This document shows, in pieces, positions 42,559-50,584 of a DNA stretch of 64,000 nucleotides. The notes beneath the pieces are model-generated. The model searched no databases and was not told the origin of the DNA. It was given only the letters and a program-made list of their open reading frames with translations. The stretch is from Faeciplasma gallinarum (GTDB lineage: Bacteria > Bacillota > Clostridia > Oscillospirales > Ruminococcaceae), in the NCBI GenBank assembly GCA_018711085.1, contig DVIR01000056.1:90792-154791 (forward strand), written 5' to 3'. Each line of letters opens with the position of its first letter. Positions within the stretch are counted from its first letter, which is position 1. The position numbers were made by a program, and so were the translations under genes.

Positions 42559-43842
42559 TTATTTTTGCACCTCGTATGCCCTCTCTTTTTTCTCGGCTTT
42601 TCTTATTTGCGAGATGCCTATTGCCCTTCTGTGGGTTATGGGTTTCCACTCGACCTTTACAAACAAAGCCGCCGCGGAAATCGGTATGTATGTTGCCATA
42701 AACACCGGGAAGGTTATAAGGTACAAAATCTTTTTAAACGCAGAGCAGTGTATCTTTTTCCACTCTGTTATGAGGGTGAAAAGGCCGAGTCCTATGAACA
42801 TAAGGTATCCGTTGAACAGCGTCTCAAGCACCGACAGCGCAATGCCCTCTATGCTCTTTATGTCGGGCAGGCTGACGAAAAAGCCCGCTATATTCACCAC
42901 GACGGCGGCGACAGTGAGTATGAACGCCGGAGATATCGACATTATCATATCGTAGCAGGAGAAGTTTCTTTTTTTGACCGCTCCGCCGACAAGCTTTCCG
43001 CCGTACTTTGATATCACCTGCAAGTATCCCTTTGCCCAGCGCAGACGCTGCCTTATGGACTGTTTAAGGCTTGTGGGCTGCTCGTCATACAGCATGGCGT
43101 CCTCGCAGTATCCTATTCTCTCGCCGTTTGCTATGGTATCGGCGGTGAACTCTATGTCCTCCGTGAGCAGATAGTACTTCCATCCGCCCCGCTCACGCAT
43201 TACTCTGTCGGAGAACATAAATCCCGTGCCGGACACAAAGCAGCTCGTTCCTATCATGCTTCTCACCTTATTGAGCACCTGCGACTCTCTTAAAAACCAC
43301 AGGCTGTAGCCGGCGGATATCCAGTTGTCGCCGTAGTTTTTTGAGTTGCGGTATCCGGTGACGATGTCGTATCCCTGCGAGAAGGTGCCATTCATCTGCT
43401 CGATATAGTCGTCCTCGAGGATGTTGTCCGCATCGAACACGAAGTATCCGTCAAAGCTGCCCTGCTGGTAGTCCTCAGATATCCTCTCCAAAAGAAAGTC
43501 CAAAGCATAGCCCTTGCCGACTTTATGCTTGTTTTCGCGCTCGTATACGACCGCGCCCGCGTTCTTTGCCGCCGCAGCGGTGTGATCGGTGCAGTTGTCC
43601 GCAACGACAAACACCGTTATTCTGTCCTTAGGATAGGTCTGCGCATTTATCGACTCTATCAGGTTTTGTATCACCTGCTCCTCGTTTCTCGCGGCTATGA
43701 GCACGGCGAAGTTGTGGTAGATCGCATTTGTTTTAAGCTTTTTCTTTTTCAGCACAGACAGCGCCATGTAAACAAACTGATAAAAGTAGCACGCGAAAAA
43801 CAACACGGCTATGATGTAATTTATTATCCTTACCGTAAACAT
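42559..43842 (-). CDS. Membrane glycosyltransferase, family 2
   Basis: A 427-residue processive-type GT2 enzyme for making or extending a surface polysaccharide or glycolipid. One N-terminal membrane segment (about 4-30) is followed by the catalytic domain: FAVLIAARNEEQVI, VFVVADNCTDHT, FVFDADNILEDDYIEQM (DxD), VSGTGFMF, LLTEDIEFT (catalytic ED) and RQRLRWAKGYLQV (QxxRW-like). About four C-terminal membrane segments follow. I place the start at ATG 43842, preceded by GGAGGG, rather than at an upstream ATG lacking a site. The acceptor is unknown; no polysaccharide cluster surrounds it. Confidence 0.88.
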   Translation of the reverse strand: MFTVRIINYIIAVLFFACYFYQFVYMALSVLKKKKLKTNAIYHNFAVLIAARNEEQVIQNLIESINAQTYPKDRITVFVVADNCTDHTAAAAKNAGAVVYERENKHKVGKGYALDFLLERISEDYQQGSFDGYFVFDADNILEDDYIEQMNGTFSQGYDIVTGYRNSKNYGDNWISAGYSLWFLRESQVLNKVRSMIGTSCFVSGTGFMFSDRVMRERGGWKYYLLTEDIEFTADTIANGERIGYCEDAMLYDEQPTSLKQSIRQRLRWAKGYLQVISKYGGKLVGGAVKKRNFSCYDMIMSISPAFILTVAAVVVNIAGFFVSLPDIKSIEGIALSVLETLFNGYLMFIGLGLFTLITEWKKIHCSAFKKILYLITFPVFMATYIPISAAALFVKVEWKPITHRRAIGISQIRKAEKKERAYEVQK

Positions 43843-43950
43843 TCTGTTCCCTCCGGTTCCCCGTTCTTTTAACCCCATTATACATTGCGCATTATGAATA
43901 GGCAATATGCGCTATATTAAGAAATACTTAAATTATCATTAACCATGGAT

Positions 43951-43995
43951 AAAGCCCCGCAAAAGCGTTTTACTTTCATGGGGCTTTTGGTTTTA
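43951..43995 (-). terminator. Terminator after the MocR-type aminotransferase
   Basis: AAAGCCCC pairs with GGGGCTTT across a 21-base loop; T runs flank both sides, so either strand may be served. Confidence 0.6.
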
Positions 43996-44045
43996 TCTTT
44001 ATATCCTGTTCGCCTATGCTCTGCGTGTGCTCTTGCGGCTGAAAA

Positions 44046-45329
44046 TCAATCCATCTGAGCCAAAAGGGCTTCGCATGCCGCGACCTTTGCTGCGGTGCAG
44101 AATATCTTTATTGCCATACCCAGCTCATCCAACGAGGGATATGTAGGAGCTATTCTTATGTGCGAATCGTTAGGGTCTATTCCGTACGGGAATGCAGCTC
44201 CCGCCTGTGTCAGGGTGACTCCCGCGTCCTTGCAAAGGGAGACTATCCTCTTTGCGGTGCCGTTTATTCCGTTATAGGATATGAAGTATCCGCCCTTGGG
44301 CCTGCTCCATGTGCCGACCTTCAAAGGATCAAGCTCCGTATCCAAAGTGGACAAAACAAGGTCAAACTTGGGCTTCAGGATAGCGCGGTGCTTCTTCATG
44401 TGGGCGAGTATGCCGTCGAAGTCCTTGAAGAACTTTGCGTGTCTTAACTGATTGAGCTTGTCATAGCCGATTATCTGATAGGACATCTGCTCCTTCATGA
44501 AGTTGATGTTGTCCTCGCTTGCGCCGATTGCGGCTATGCCTCCGCCGGGGAAGGATATCTTTGATGTCGATGCAAAGATAAGGGGCATATCGGGTCTGCC
44601 GGTCTTTTTGCACTCTTCGAGTATGTTGAGTATTTCGGCTCTTTCGTCCGTGAGGTCATGCACGCAGTATGCGTCGTCCCAGTATATTCTGAAGTCGGGC
44701 GCCTTGGGGTTTAAGCGCGCAAATCTTCTCACTACCTCGTCGGAGTACACGACGCCGGTGGGGTTTGCATACCTCGGCACGCACCACACGCCCTTTATGT
44801 CCTCATCTGTCGATACAAGCCTTTCTATCATGTCCATGTCCGGTCCGTCCTCATGCATGGGAACGCTTATCATCTCCATGCCGAACGCCTCGCATATTGC
44901 AAAGTGCCTGTCATATCCCGGAGCGGGGCAGAGCCACTTCACCTTTTCACGCTTGCACCACGGCTCGGGGCTTCCCTTTACGCCTAAGAGCATTGCCCTT
45001 GCAAGAGTGTCGTACATGAGCTGAAGGCTGGAGTTTCCGCCTATGATTATCTCGTATCTTCCCACGCCCATCATCGGCATGAAAAGTCTTTTTGCCTCGT
45101 AAATTCCGTCAAGCACACCGTAGTTTCTGCAATCGACGCCGTTTTCGGATATGTGGTCGCCGTCAAGGCAGTGGGTGAGCATGTCGTTTGAAAGGTCAAG
45201 CTGCTCCGGAGCAGGCTTTCCCCTTGACATATCAAGCTTTAATCCTTTTCTTTTGAACTCTGTAAGGCGAGCTGATTCCTCTGCAAGCAGCTGCTGCAGC
45301 TGTTCCTTTGAATACTGTGTGATGTTCAC
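44046..45329 (-). CDS. Aspartate-type aminotransferase, MocR-like subgroup
   Basis: A 427-residue PLP enzyme of the Aminotran_MocR family (PF12897 type), separate from both common aspartate aminotransferases and MocR regulators. LKLDMSRGKPAPEQLDLSN near the N terminus is a hallmark, followed by NSSLQLMYDTLARAML, PAPGYDRHFAICEAFG, VPRYANPTGVVYSDEVV, YWDDAYCVHDL, and the PLP lysine in FASTSKISFPGGGIA. It probably transfers the amino group of aspartate or alanine. The start is GTG 45329 (VNITQYSKEQLQ), since GGAGG precedes it and the upstream 26 codons look non-conserved. Single-gene unit. Confidence 0.88.
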   Translation of the reverse strand: MNITQYSKEQLQQLLAEESARLTEFKRKGLKLDMSRGKPAPEQLDLSNDMLTHCLDGDHISENGVDCRNYGVLDGIYEAKRLFMPMMGVGRYEIIIGGNSSLQLMYDTLARAMLLGVKGSPEPWCKREKVKWLCPAPGYDRHFAICEAFGMEMISVPMHEDGPDMDMIERLVSTDEDIKGVWCVPRYANPTGVVYSDEVVRRFARLNPKAPDFRIYWDDAYCVHDLTDERAEILNILEECKKTGRPDMPLIFASTSKISFPGGGIAAIGASEDNINFMKEQMSYQIIGYDKLNQLRHAKFFKDFDGILAHMKKHRAILKPKFDLVLSTLDTELDPLKVGTWSRPKGGYFISYNGINGTAKRIVSLCKDAGVTLTQAGAAFPYGIDPNDSHIRIAPTYPSLDELGMAIKIFCTAAKVAACEALLAQMD

Positions 45330-45738
45330 GATAGTTGCCTCCGTTACACTGTTATCTGTTTTCGCTGTGCAATTCTGCGCGCGTCCCGTAAGACTCTGCG
45401 CCGACAAATTGGTTTATGCGCAGATCTGCGCATGTTATACGTCAAATTTCTGATTCATTATATTACTTTGACCTTAAAAATGCAAGCCCTTTTTTCTCAT
45501 CCTGCAAAATTACCGCTTTATGCACTATAAACGGGTTTTAAAACGCCGATTTATAACTATTTTGCACCACGAAAAATGCAAAATAATCCGCTCAGGCAAA
45601 TTCTGCCGACACGCTCAAGCGCTATTTACAACGGGGCGGGAATATGGTAGATTAGTTATATCAATATGTCGAATTATGTCGAATGGCTCGGGACGGGCAT
45701 CGGCATTCACTGTTTACCGGGTAGAAGGAGGATAAAGC
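45330..45738 (+). promoter_or_regulatory. Intergenic region with promoter for the GH25 gene (boxes 45625-45653)
   Basis: A divergent 409-bp gap. On the plus strand TTTACA (45625-45630) and TAGATT (45648-45653) are 17 bp apart, about 85 bp before the GH25 ATG. No RNA structure or further gene is evident in the rest. Confidence 0.5.
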
Positions 45739-46845
45739 ATGAACACACCTATAGAGGACATGGAGCTTGAGCTTAAAGAGCAGGAAATAAGGCAGGAGCA
45801 GCAGCAGATTCAGGACAGCCTTACGCAGATGACCGAGAGCTATCGGCGCGCGGCGGAGACGAGGTCTTGGGAGCTTATAAAGAGCTACCGCACGACGCTG
45901 CGAGTTCTTTTGCTTGTGATAGCGCTTTTGGTTATAGCCGTGATTGTAGTGGCGGTAGGCTGGAACCTTGAACAGGGAACGCTTGTGCCCAGCCCCGTGG
46001 AGGTCATAAAGGAAATAGAGGTTCCCAAGTACACCGTAATAGACCCCACGAGCGAGTTTTCCCGCGAGCTTTCGGAGGACAGCTTCCTTTTGTCCGATTC
46101 AAACTACGGCCCGATATGGATGCCTGCGCTTGAGGGCGTGGACCGAAACGAATACAACAGCGCGCTGTTTGTAAAGGACCCCGCGACGGGATACATAAGC
46201 TACGCAGACCCGTCGCAGGAGAGCTACATGGGCATAGACGTCTCAAAGTATCAGGGCGACATAGACTGGGAGGCCGTAAAGGAAGCGGGCGTTGACTTTG
46301 CCATAATACGCTGCGGAAACCGCGGTTACGTCACCGGCTCGATAAACGAGGACGACTATTTCAGGGAAAACATAGAGGGCGCAACCGAGGCGGGAATAAA
46401 AGTGGGCGTGTATTTCTTCTCGCAGGCCATGAACTCGGAGGAAGCGCTTGAGGAGGCGGAGTTTTGCATAGACCTTTTGGGCGACTACGAGATAGACTAC
46501 CCCGTGTTCTTTGACTGGGAGGTGGTCATAGACGAGGACGGAGACACCCCGAGAACGGCATACATAGACCCCGAGACGCTCACAAACAACCTGCTTGTAT
46601 TTTCGGAGAGGATACGCCTTGCGGGATTCAAGCCGGGCGTGTATGCAAACAAGAAAACCGCCGTATGGAAGTACGACCTCACAAGGCTCGAGGGCATAGA
46701 CATGTGGATAGCGGAGTACTCCGACACGCCGACATACTTTTATGATTTTGACGTATGGCAGTACTCCTCAAGCGGCACAGTCCCGGGCATAGATGCGGAG
46801 GTAGACCTGAACATCTCGTTTAAGGACTACAACTACGGCGAATAA
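45739..46845 (+). CDS. Membrane-anchored GH25 lysozyme (muramidase)
   Basis: A 368-residue type II membrane protein: a charged, Gln/Glu-rich coiled-coil cytoplasmic part (residues 1-53), one membrane segment (about 54-75, LLLVIALLVIAVIVVAVG), a linker, and a GH25 domain from about 160. MGIDVSKYQGDIDWEAVKEA carries the catalytic Asp region, FAIIRCGNRGY, and YPVFFDWEVV contains the DxE motif; MWIAEYSDTPTYFYDFDVWQYSS completes the domain. It should cut the glycan strand of peptidoglycan on the outer face. AAGGAGG lies before the ATG; a terminator follows. Confidence 0.92.
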   Translation: MNTPIEDMELELKEQEIRQEQQQIQDSLTQMTESYRRAAETRSWELIKSYRTTLRVLLLVIALLVIAVIVVAVGWNLEQGTLVPSPVEVIKEIEVPKYTVIDPTSEFSRELSEDSFLLSDSNYGPIWMPALEGVDRNEYNSALFVKDPATGYISYADPSQESYMGIDVSKYQGDIDWEAVKEAGVDFAIIRCGNRGYVTGSINEDDYFRENIEGATEAGIKVGVYFFSQAMNSEEALEEAEFCIDLLGDYEIDYPVFFDWEVVIDEDGDTPRTAYIDPETLTNNLLVFSERIRLAGFKPGVYANKKTAVWKYDLTRLEGIDMWIAEYSDTPTYFYDFDVWQYSSSGTVPGIDAEVDLNISFKDYNYGE

Positions 46846-46871
46846 ACGGCTGCCGTGCTTATATAAAACAA

Positions 46872-46912
46872 GCGGCTTTGCGGGAAAAAAGCGTCCTGCA
46901 AAGCCGCATTTT
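46872..46912 (+). terminator. Terminator after the GH25 gene
   Basis: GCGGCTTTGC pairs perfectly with GCAAAGCCGC and is followed by ATTTT. Confidence 0.75.
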
Positions 46913-46939
46913 CAGTTGCTAAGCTTATTTTTATTTAAG

Positions 46940-48508
46940 CTATTTAAGCTCGTACTCGCCGTCTGAGCGGCGGATTATCGCGGTGCGGTAAAACTCCGCC
47001 GCCGCACGTTCAAGATAAAGCGTGTCCTTTGAGCCGGCAGTCTCATAGCTTGAATGCATGGCGAGCTGTGCCAAACCTATATCGACGGTGTTCAAGGACA
47101 GCTGCGAGGTGGATATGTTGCCGAGCGTCGAGCCGCCCGCTATGTCTGAGCGGTTTGCATACACCTGTGTCGGCACGTCTACGCTTTGGCATATCTTTTT
47201 AAATATCGCCTCTGATGCGGCGTCGGTGGCATATCTTTGATTGCCGTTAAACTTTATCACTATGCCGCCGTTCATCTTGGGATAGTTCTTTGAGTCTGCA
47301 TACTCCGGATGGTTTGGATGTATGGCGTGGGCGTTGTCGGCCGACACGGCAAAGCTGTGGGGCAGCATGCACCGCAGGTCTTTGCCCAAAGCCTCGGCAA
47401 TCCTTGCGGCGGCGGAGCGCAGAAAGTCCGAGTCGGCGCCCTGCTTAGTTCCGCTTCCCACCTCTTCGTTGTCAAAGACGCAGAGCATAGCCACGCTGCT
47501 GTCGTTTCCGCCCGCCAAAAGTCCCAAAAGCGCGCCGTACACGCACTGCAAGTCGTCCAGCCTCGGAGAGGACAGATACTCCCCGTCTGCGCCCCATATG
47601 CAGCCGTGCATTCTGTTATACAGGTACAGGTCCGCGCCCAAAATTGCGCTTTCCTTTACTCCTGCCGACTGTGCGACAAGCTTTTTGAGCATGCCTGACG
47701 CCGCCGCGCTTCCCGCGAGGGGAATCATATCTGTCTGCGGGTTGTAGCTAAGCCCGCTGTTTGCGTTTCTTTGCATGTGTATTGCGACGTTCGGTATCAC
47801 AAGGCAGTCGCAGTCCACGTTTACAAGCTGAGTCTTGAGCTTTGAGCTGCCGTTTTGCGCGATAACCCTTCCCGCAACGGACAGCGGCCTGTCAAGCCAG
47901 CTCGACATTATCATCGAGCCGTACGGCTCGGTGTTTATCCTTGTGTACTCCGCCGAGCAAAGCTCCTCAAGCGGCTTCACCCTAAACGACGGGGAGTCGC
48001 AGTGTGCGCTTATTATATTGAATCCCCGCACATCCCCCTCGCCTATTTTAAACGCTATGACGGAGGAGAGGTTTCTTGTGACGTAGTATTTTCCGCCGGG
48101 AGACAGCTTCCACGGCTCGCCTTCCTTCAGCTCCTCAAAGCCGTCGTTCGCCAAGCGTATGCAGACGTTTGAGACGGCGTGAAACTTTGAGGGGCTTTCC
48201 TCTATAAAGCTTATCAGGCGGGATGCGCTGCTCTTATGGTCAGCCATGCCCACCATGTTCTCCGCGGCATAAGCAGCCGCAGCGGATGCGGCGGAGCTGC
48301 CCATATCCTCGGTCAGCCCGAGAATGTACTCGCTCGAAACGTCATAAAGTCTGCTGAGCTTTTGGAGCGCCTCGGGATTTGGGTAGGACGAATTGTTTTC
48401 GTACCTTGAAAGCGCCTTGTCGCTTATTCCCGTAGCGGCATGCACCTGTGCCTGAGACATTCCCACTCTTTTTCTCGCCTTTTTAAGTCGCTCGCCCAAT
48501 GTGGTCAT
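46940..48508 (-). CDS. HTH-M18 aminopeptidase fusion protein
   Basis: A 522-residue protein with an XRE-type helix-turn-helix at residues 1-66 (LGERLKKARKRVGMSQAQVH, then ISDKALSRYEN) joined by an Ala/Ser-rich linker (70-90) to a complete M18 metallo-aminopeptidase (about 93-522). The expected dinuclear metal ligands are present: H169 (SAHCDSPSF), D318 (RLDDLQ), E348/E349 (FDNEEVGSGTKQGADS), D391 (SADNAHAIHPNH) and H485. So the peptidase should be active and the HTH also looks complete. M18 enzymes normally stand alone and remove N-terminal acidic residues. The following gene (MTA/SAH nucleosidase) is upstream on the same strand by 29 bp. Confidence 0.9.
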   Translation of the reverse strand: MTTLGERLKKARKRVGMSQAQVHAATGISDKALSRYENNSSYPNPEALQKLSRLYDVSSEYILGLTEDMGSSAASAAAAYAAENMVGMADHKSSASRLISFIEESPSKFHAVSNVCIRLANDGFEELKEGEPWKLSPGGKYYVTRNLSSVIAFKIGEGDVRGFNIISAHCDSPSFRVKPLEELCSAEYTRINTEPYGSMIMSSWLDRPLSVAGRVIAQNGSSKLKTQLVNVDCDCLVIPNVAIHMQRNANSGLSYNPQTDMIPLAGSAAASGMLKKLVAQSAGVKESAILGADLYLYNRMHGCIWGADGEYLSSPRLDDLQCVYGALLGLLAGGNDSSVAMLCVFDNEEVGSGTKQGADSDFLRSAAARIAEALGKDLRCMLPHSFAVSADNAHAIHPNHPEYADSKNYPKMNGGIVIKFNGNQRYATDAASEAIFKKICQSVDVPTQVYANRSDIAGGSTLGNISTSQLSLNTVDIGLAQLAMHSSYETAGSKDTLYLERAAAEFYRTAIIRRSDGEYELK

Positions 48509-48537
48509 GAAAAATCCCCCTTACGTATTTATTTTCT

Positions 48538-49227
48538 TTATTTATTTGAAACGGCGTTTATAAGCCTTAGCACCACCTGTATGCACGCGCGCGCAGACTC
48601 GGAGGCCATCCTCTTAAACTCCTGCGCCCCGCCGCCCATGCTGTCCGAAACCGCCTTTACAAGCAGTGCGGGAACGCCGCAGCGGTTTGCGGTGAGAAGT
48701 ATTCCCGCCGCCTCCATTTCGCATATCTTTGCGCCGTACATTTGAGCCAGCGCATGCTTTTGCTCCGGCTTGTCAATAAACGTATCCCCCGACGCGCATA
48801 TCACGGCGGACATGCTGCCGTCGGTTTTAAGCGCAAGCCCTACCAGCCGCTCGTCTGCGGGTATGTACACGCTCGGGTATTCAAAATGCCTTCCCGCCTC
48901 GCAGCCGTCCACCGCCGACGTGTCAAAGTCGTAATGCACCACGCTTTTCACCACGCATGTTCTGCAAAGCGCCATGTCGGGCGTAAGCCCTCCGCAAATT
49001 CCAAAGTTTACTATCAGCTCCGCGCCGTACTTTGAGATCAGCAGCTGCGTTGCGGCGGCTGCATACACCTGTCCCGCTCCGCTGTGAGCCACGTAAAGCT
49101 CGGCGGCGTCAAGGCTGTACTTTCTTATTTTTATCCCGCAGTCGTCTTTATCCCACTCCGGCTCGCCGCACTCATCCAGCATGGCGTATATTTCGTCCGC
49201 TATTGCGACTATCATGCCTATAATCAT
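48538..49227 (-). CDS. 5'-methylthioadenosine/S-adenosylhomocysteine nucleosidase
   Basis: A 229-residue MTA/SAH nucleosidase of the purine phosphorylase superfamily, which splits adenine from MTA and SAH for methyl-group recycling. MIVAIADEIYAMLDECG matches the N terminus (catalytic Glu region of MTAN), then NFGICGGL (family glycine motif), ASGDTFID and CEMEAAGILLTANRCGVPALLVKAVSDS with the conserved Glu/Asp that bind ribose and adenine. AAGGAGAG precedes the ATG. It is one base from the acetyltransferase gene upstream, so the two are cotranscribed. Sequence variation from the E. coli enzyme leaves a minor chance of a different nucleoside substrate. Confidence 0.85.
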   Translation of the reverse strand: MIIGMIVAIADEIYAMLDECGEPEWDKDDCGIKIRKYSLDAAELYVAHSGAGQVYAAAATQLLISKYGAELIVNFGICGGLTPDMALCRTCVVKSVVHYDFDTSAVDGCEAGRHFEYPSVYIPADERLVGLALKTDGSMSAVICASGDTFIDKPEQKHALAQMYGAKICEMEAAGILLTANRCGVPALLVKAVSDSMGGGAQEFKRMASESARACIQVVLRLINAVSNK

Positions 49228-49228
49228 G

Positions 49229-49723
49229 TCAGCTTCTCTCCTTGTTGTCCTCGGGCTGCGTGAGCACGGTCTCCATGACCGTCTTTTGGACGCTCATGCC
49301 CATGGCGTCGTAAAACGCCCTTGCGGGGTCGTTTCCCTCCCAAACGCAGAGGGTGATGTTATAGCAGCCCTTGCTGCGGGCAAACTCCTTTACATACTCA
49401 AAGAGCGCCTTTCCTATGCGCTGTCCGCGGCAGCTGCGGTCCACGCACAAATCGTCTATATACAGCGAAAGTATCGGTTTTAAGCCGGTGGAGCCGCTGC
49501 AGTCCTTCAGCTCGCAGAAGGCATAGCCCTTTATATCTCCGCCGTCGTCATACACAAACACCGGCAGTCTGTCGCACTCAAACATTTTAAGCAGCTCATC
49601 GCGGCTGTACTTTGTCGCGTTTTTGTTGTACAAATCGGGGCGTATGTCGTAATGGATGTCCAAAACCTCATGCAAAAGCTTTATGACCTTATCCACGTCG
49701 ACCGCTGCCGCTCTTCTTATCAT
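49229..49723 (-). CDS. GNAT-family N-acetyltransferase
   Basis: A 164-residue acetyltransferase with the acetyl-CoA-binding motif A (LYIDDLCVDRSCRGQRIGKA, QxxGxG/A form) and motif B (RSKGCYNITLCVWEGNDPA, ARAFYDAMGM). The substrate amine is unknown. I place the start at ATG 49723 (MIRRAAAVDVDKVIKLLHEV), since AAAGGAG lies just upstream; an earlier ATG eight codons upstream would include it. First gene of the short acetyltransferase-nucleosidase-peptidase run. Confidence 0.87.
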   Translation of the reverse strand: MIRRAAAVDVDKVIKLLHEVLDIHYDIRPDLYNKNATKYSRDELLKMFECDRLPVFVYDDGGDIKGYAFCELKDCSGSTGLKPILSLYIDDLCVDRSCRGQRIGKALFEYVKEFARSKGCYNITLCVWEGNDPARAFYDAMGMSVQKTVMETVLTQPEDNKERS

Positions 49724-49903
49724 AAAAACCGCTCCTTTTCCGTGCATTTAAACTTTTTTATGAATAAATGATAGCACAGCATTTGTCGAATAACAAGCGC
49801 GCGGTTTAAAATCATAAAATTATCCGAAAGATTTCATATTTCGGACACAAATAAACTTTATAATCAAAGTGAATTATAATATTTCAAGAGGGGATGATTT
49901 AAA

Positions 49904-50584
49904 GTGCCAAGACTTTTGATTGTAGACGATGAAGAAAAGATAAGAGAGGTCGTCAAGGAGTACGCCCTGTTTGAGGGGTACGAGGTTGAAGAAGCGGCGG
50001 ACGGTATGCAGGCCATAGAGAAGGTCAAGAACTCGAAGGAGGGCTTTGACTGCATTGTGATGGACATCATGATGCCGAGGCTTGACGGATACTCCGCATG
50101 CAAGGAGATTAAAAAGCTGTGCTCCACGCCGGTTATAATGCTTTCCGCGAGGGGCGAGGAATACGACAAGCTGTTCGGGTTCGAGGTCGGCATAGACGAC
50201 TACGTCGTAAAGCCGTTTTCGCCCAAGGAGCTTATGGCGAGGATAAAGGTCGCAATAAAACGCCAGACGCCGCCTAAGACGGAGGACGTTTTGCGCTACA
50301 AGGGTCTTGAGATAAACTTTGCCGCAAGAGAGGTTCTCATAGACGGCAAAAAGGTTCAGATGACCCCAAAGGAATACGACATACTTTTCTTCTTAGCAAA
50401 AAACATGAATATAGCCATGTCAAGAGAGAGGCTGCTTGAGGAGGTGTGGGGATTTGACTTCTACGGCGACGACCGAACCGTAGACACACACATAAAGATG
50501 CTCAGAAACAGCCTCGGTCCGTACCGTGACCTGATAGTCACGTTAAGAGGAATGGGGTATAAGTTTGACAACATCAAGTCATAA
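49904..50584 (+). CDS. OmpR/PhoB-family response regulator
   Basis: A 226-residue regulator: receiver domain (residues 1-120) with LIVDDEEKIRE acidic pocket, phospho-acceptor in CIVMDIMMPRLDG, and K in DDYVVKPFSPKE; then a winged-helix DNA-binding domain (about 130-226) with LTPKEYDILFFLAKN-like MTPKEYDILFFLAK and DDRTVDTHIKMLRNSLG, ending GMGYKF. The start is GTG at 49904 with GAGGGG upstream. Its last 20 nt overlap the kinase gene. Partner of the next gene. Confidence 0.93.
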   Translation: MPRLLIVDDEEKIREVVKEYALFEGYEVEEAADGMQAIEKVKNSKEGFDCIVMDIMMPRLDGYSACKEIKKLCSTPVIMLSARGEEYDKLFGFEVGIDDYVVKPFSPKELMARIKVAIKRQTPPKTEDVLRYKGLEINFAAREVLIDGKKVQMTPKEYDILFFLAKNMNIAMSRERLLEEVWGFDFYGDDRTVDTHIKMLRNSLGPYRDLIVTLRGMGYKFDNIKS

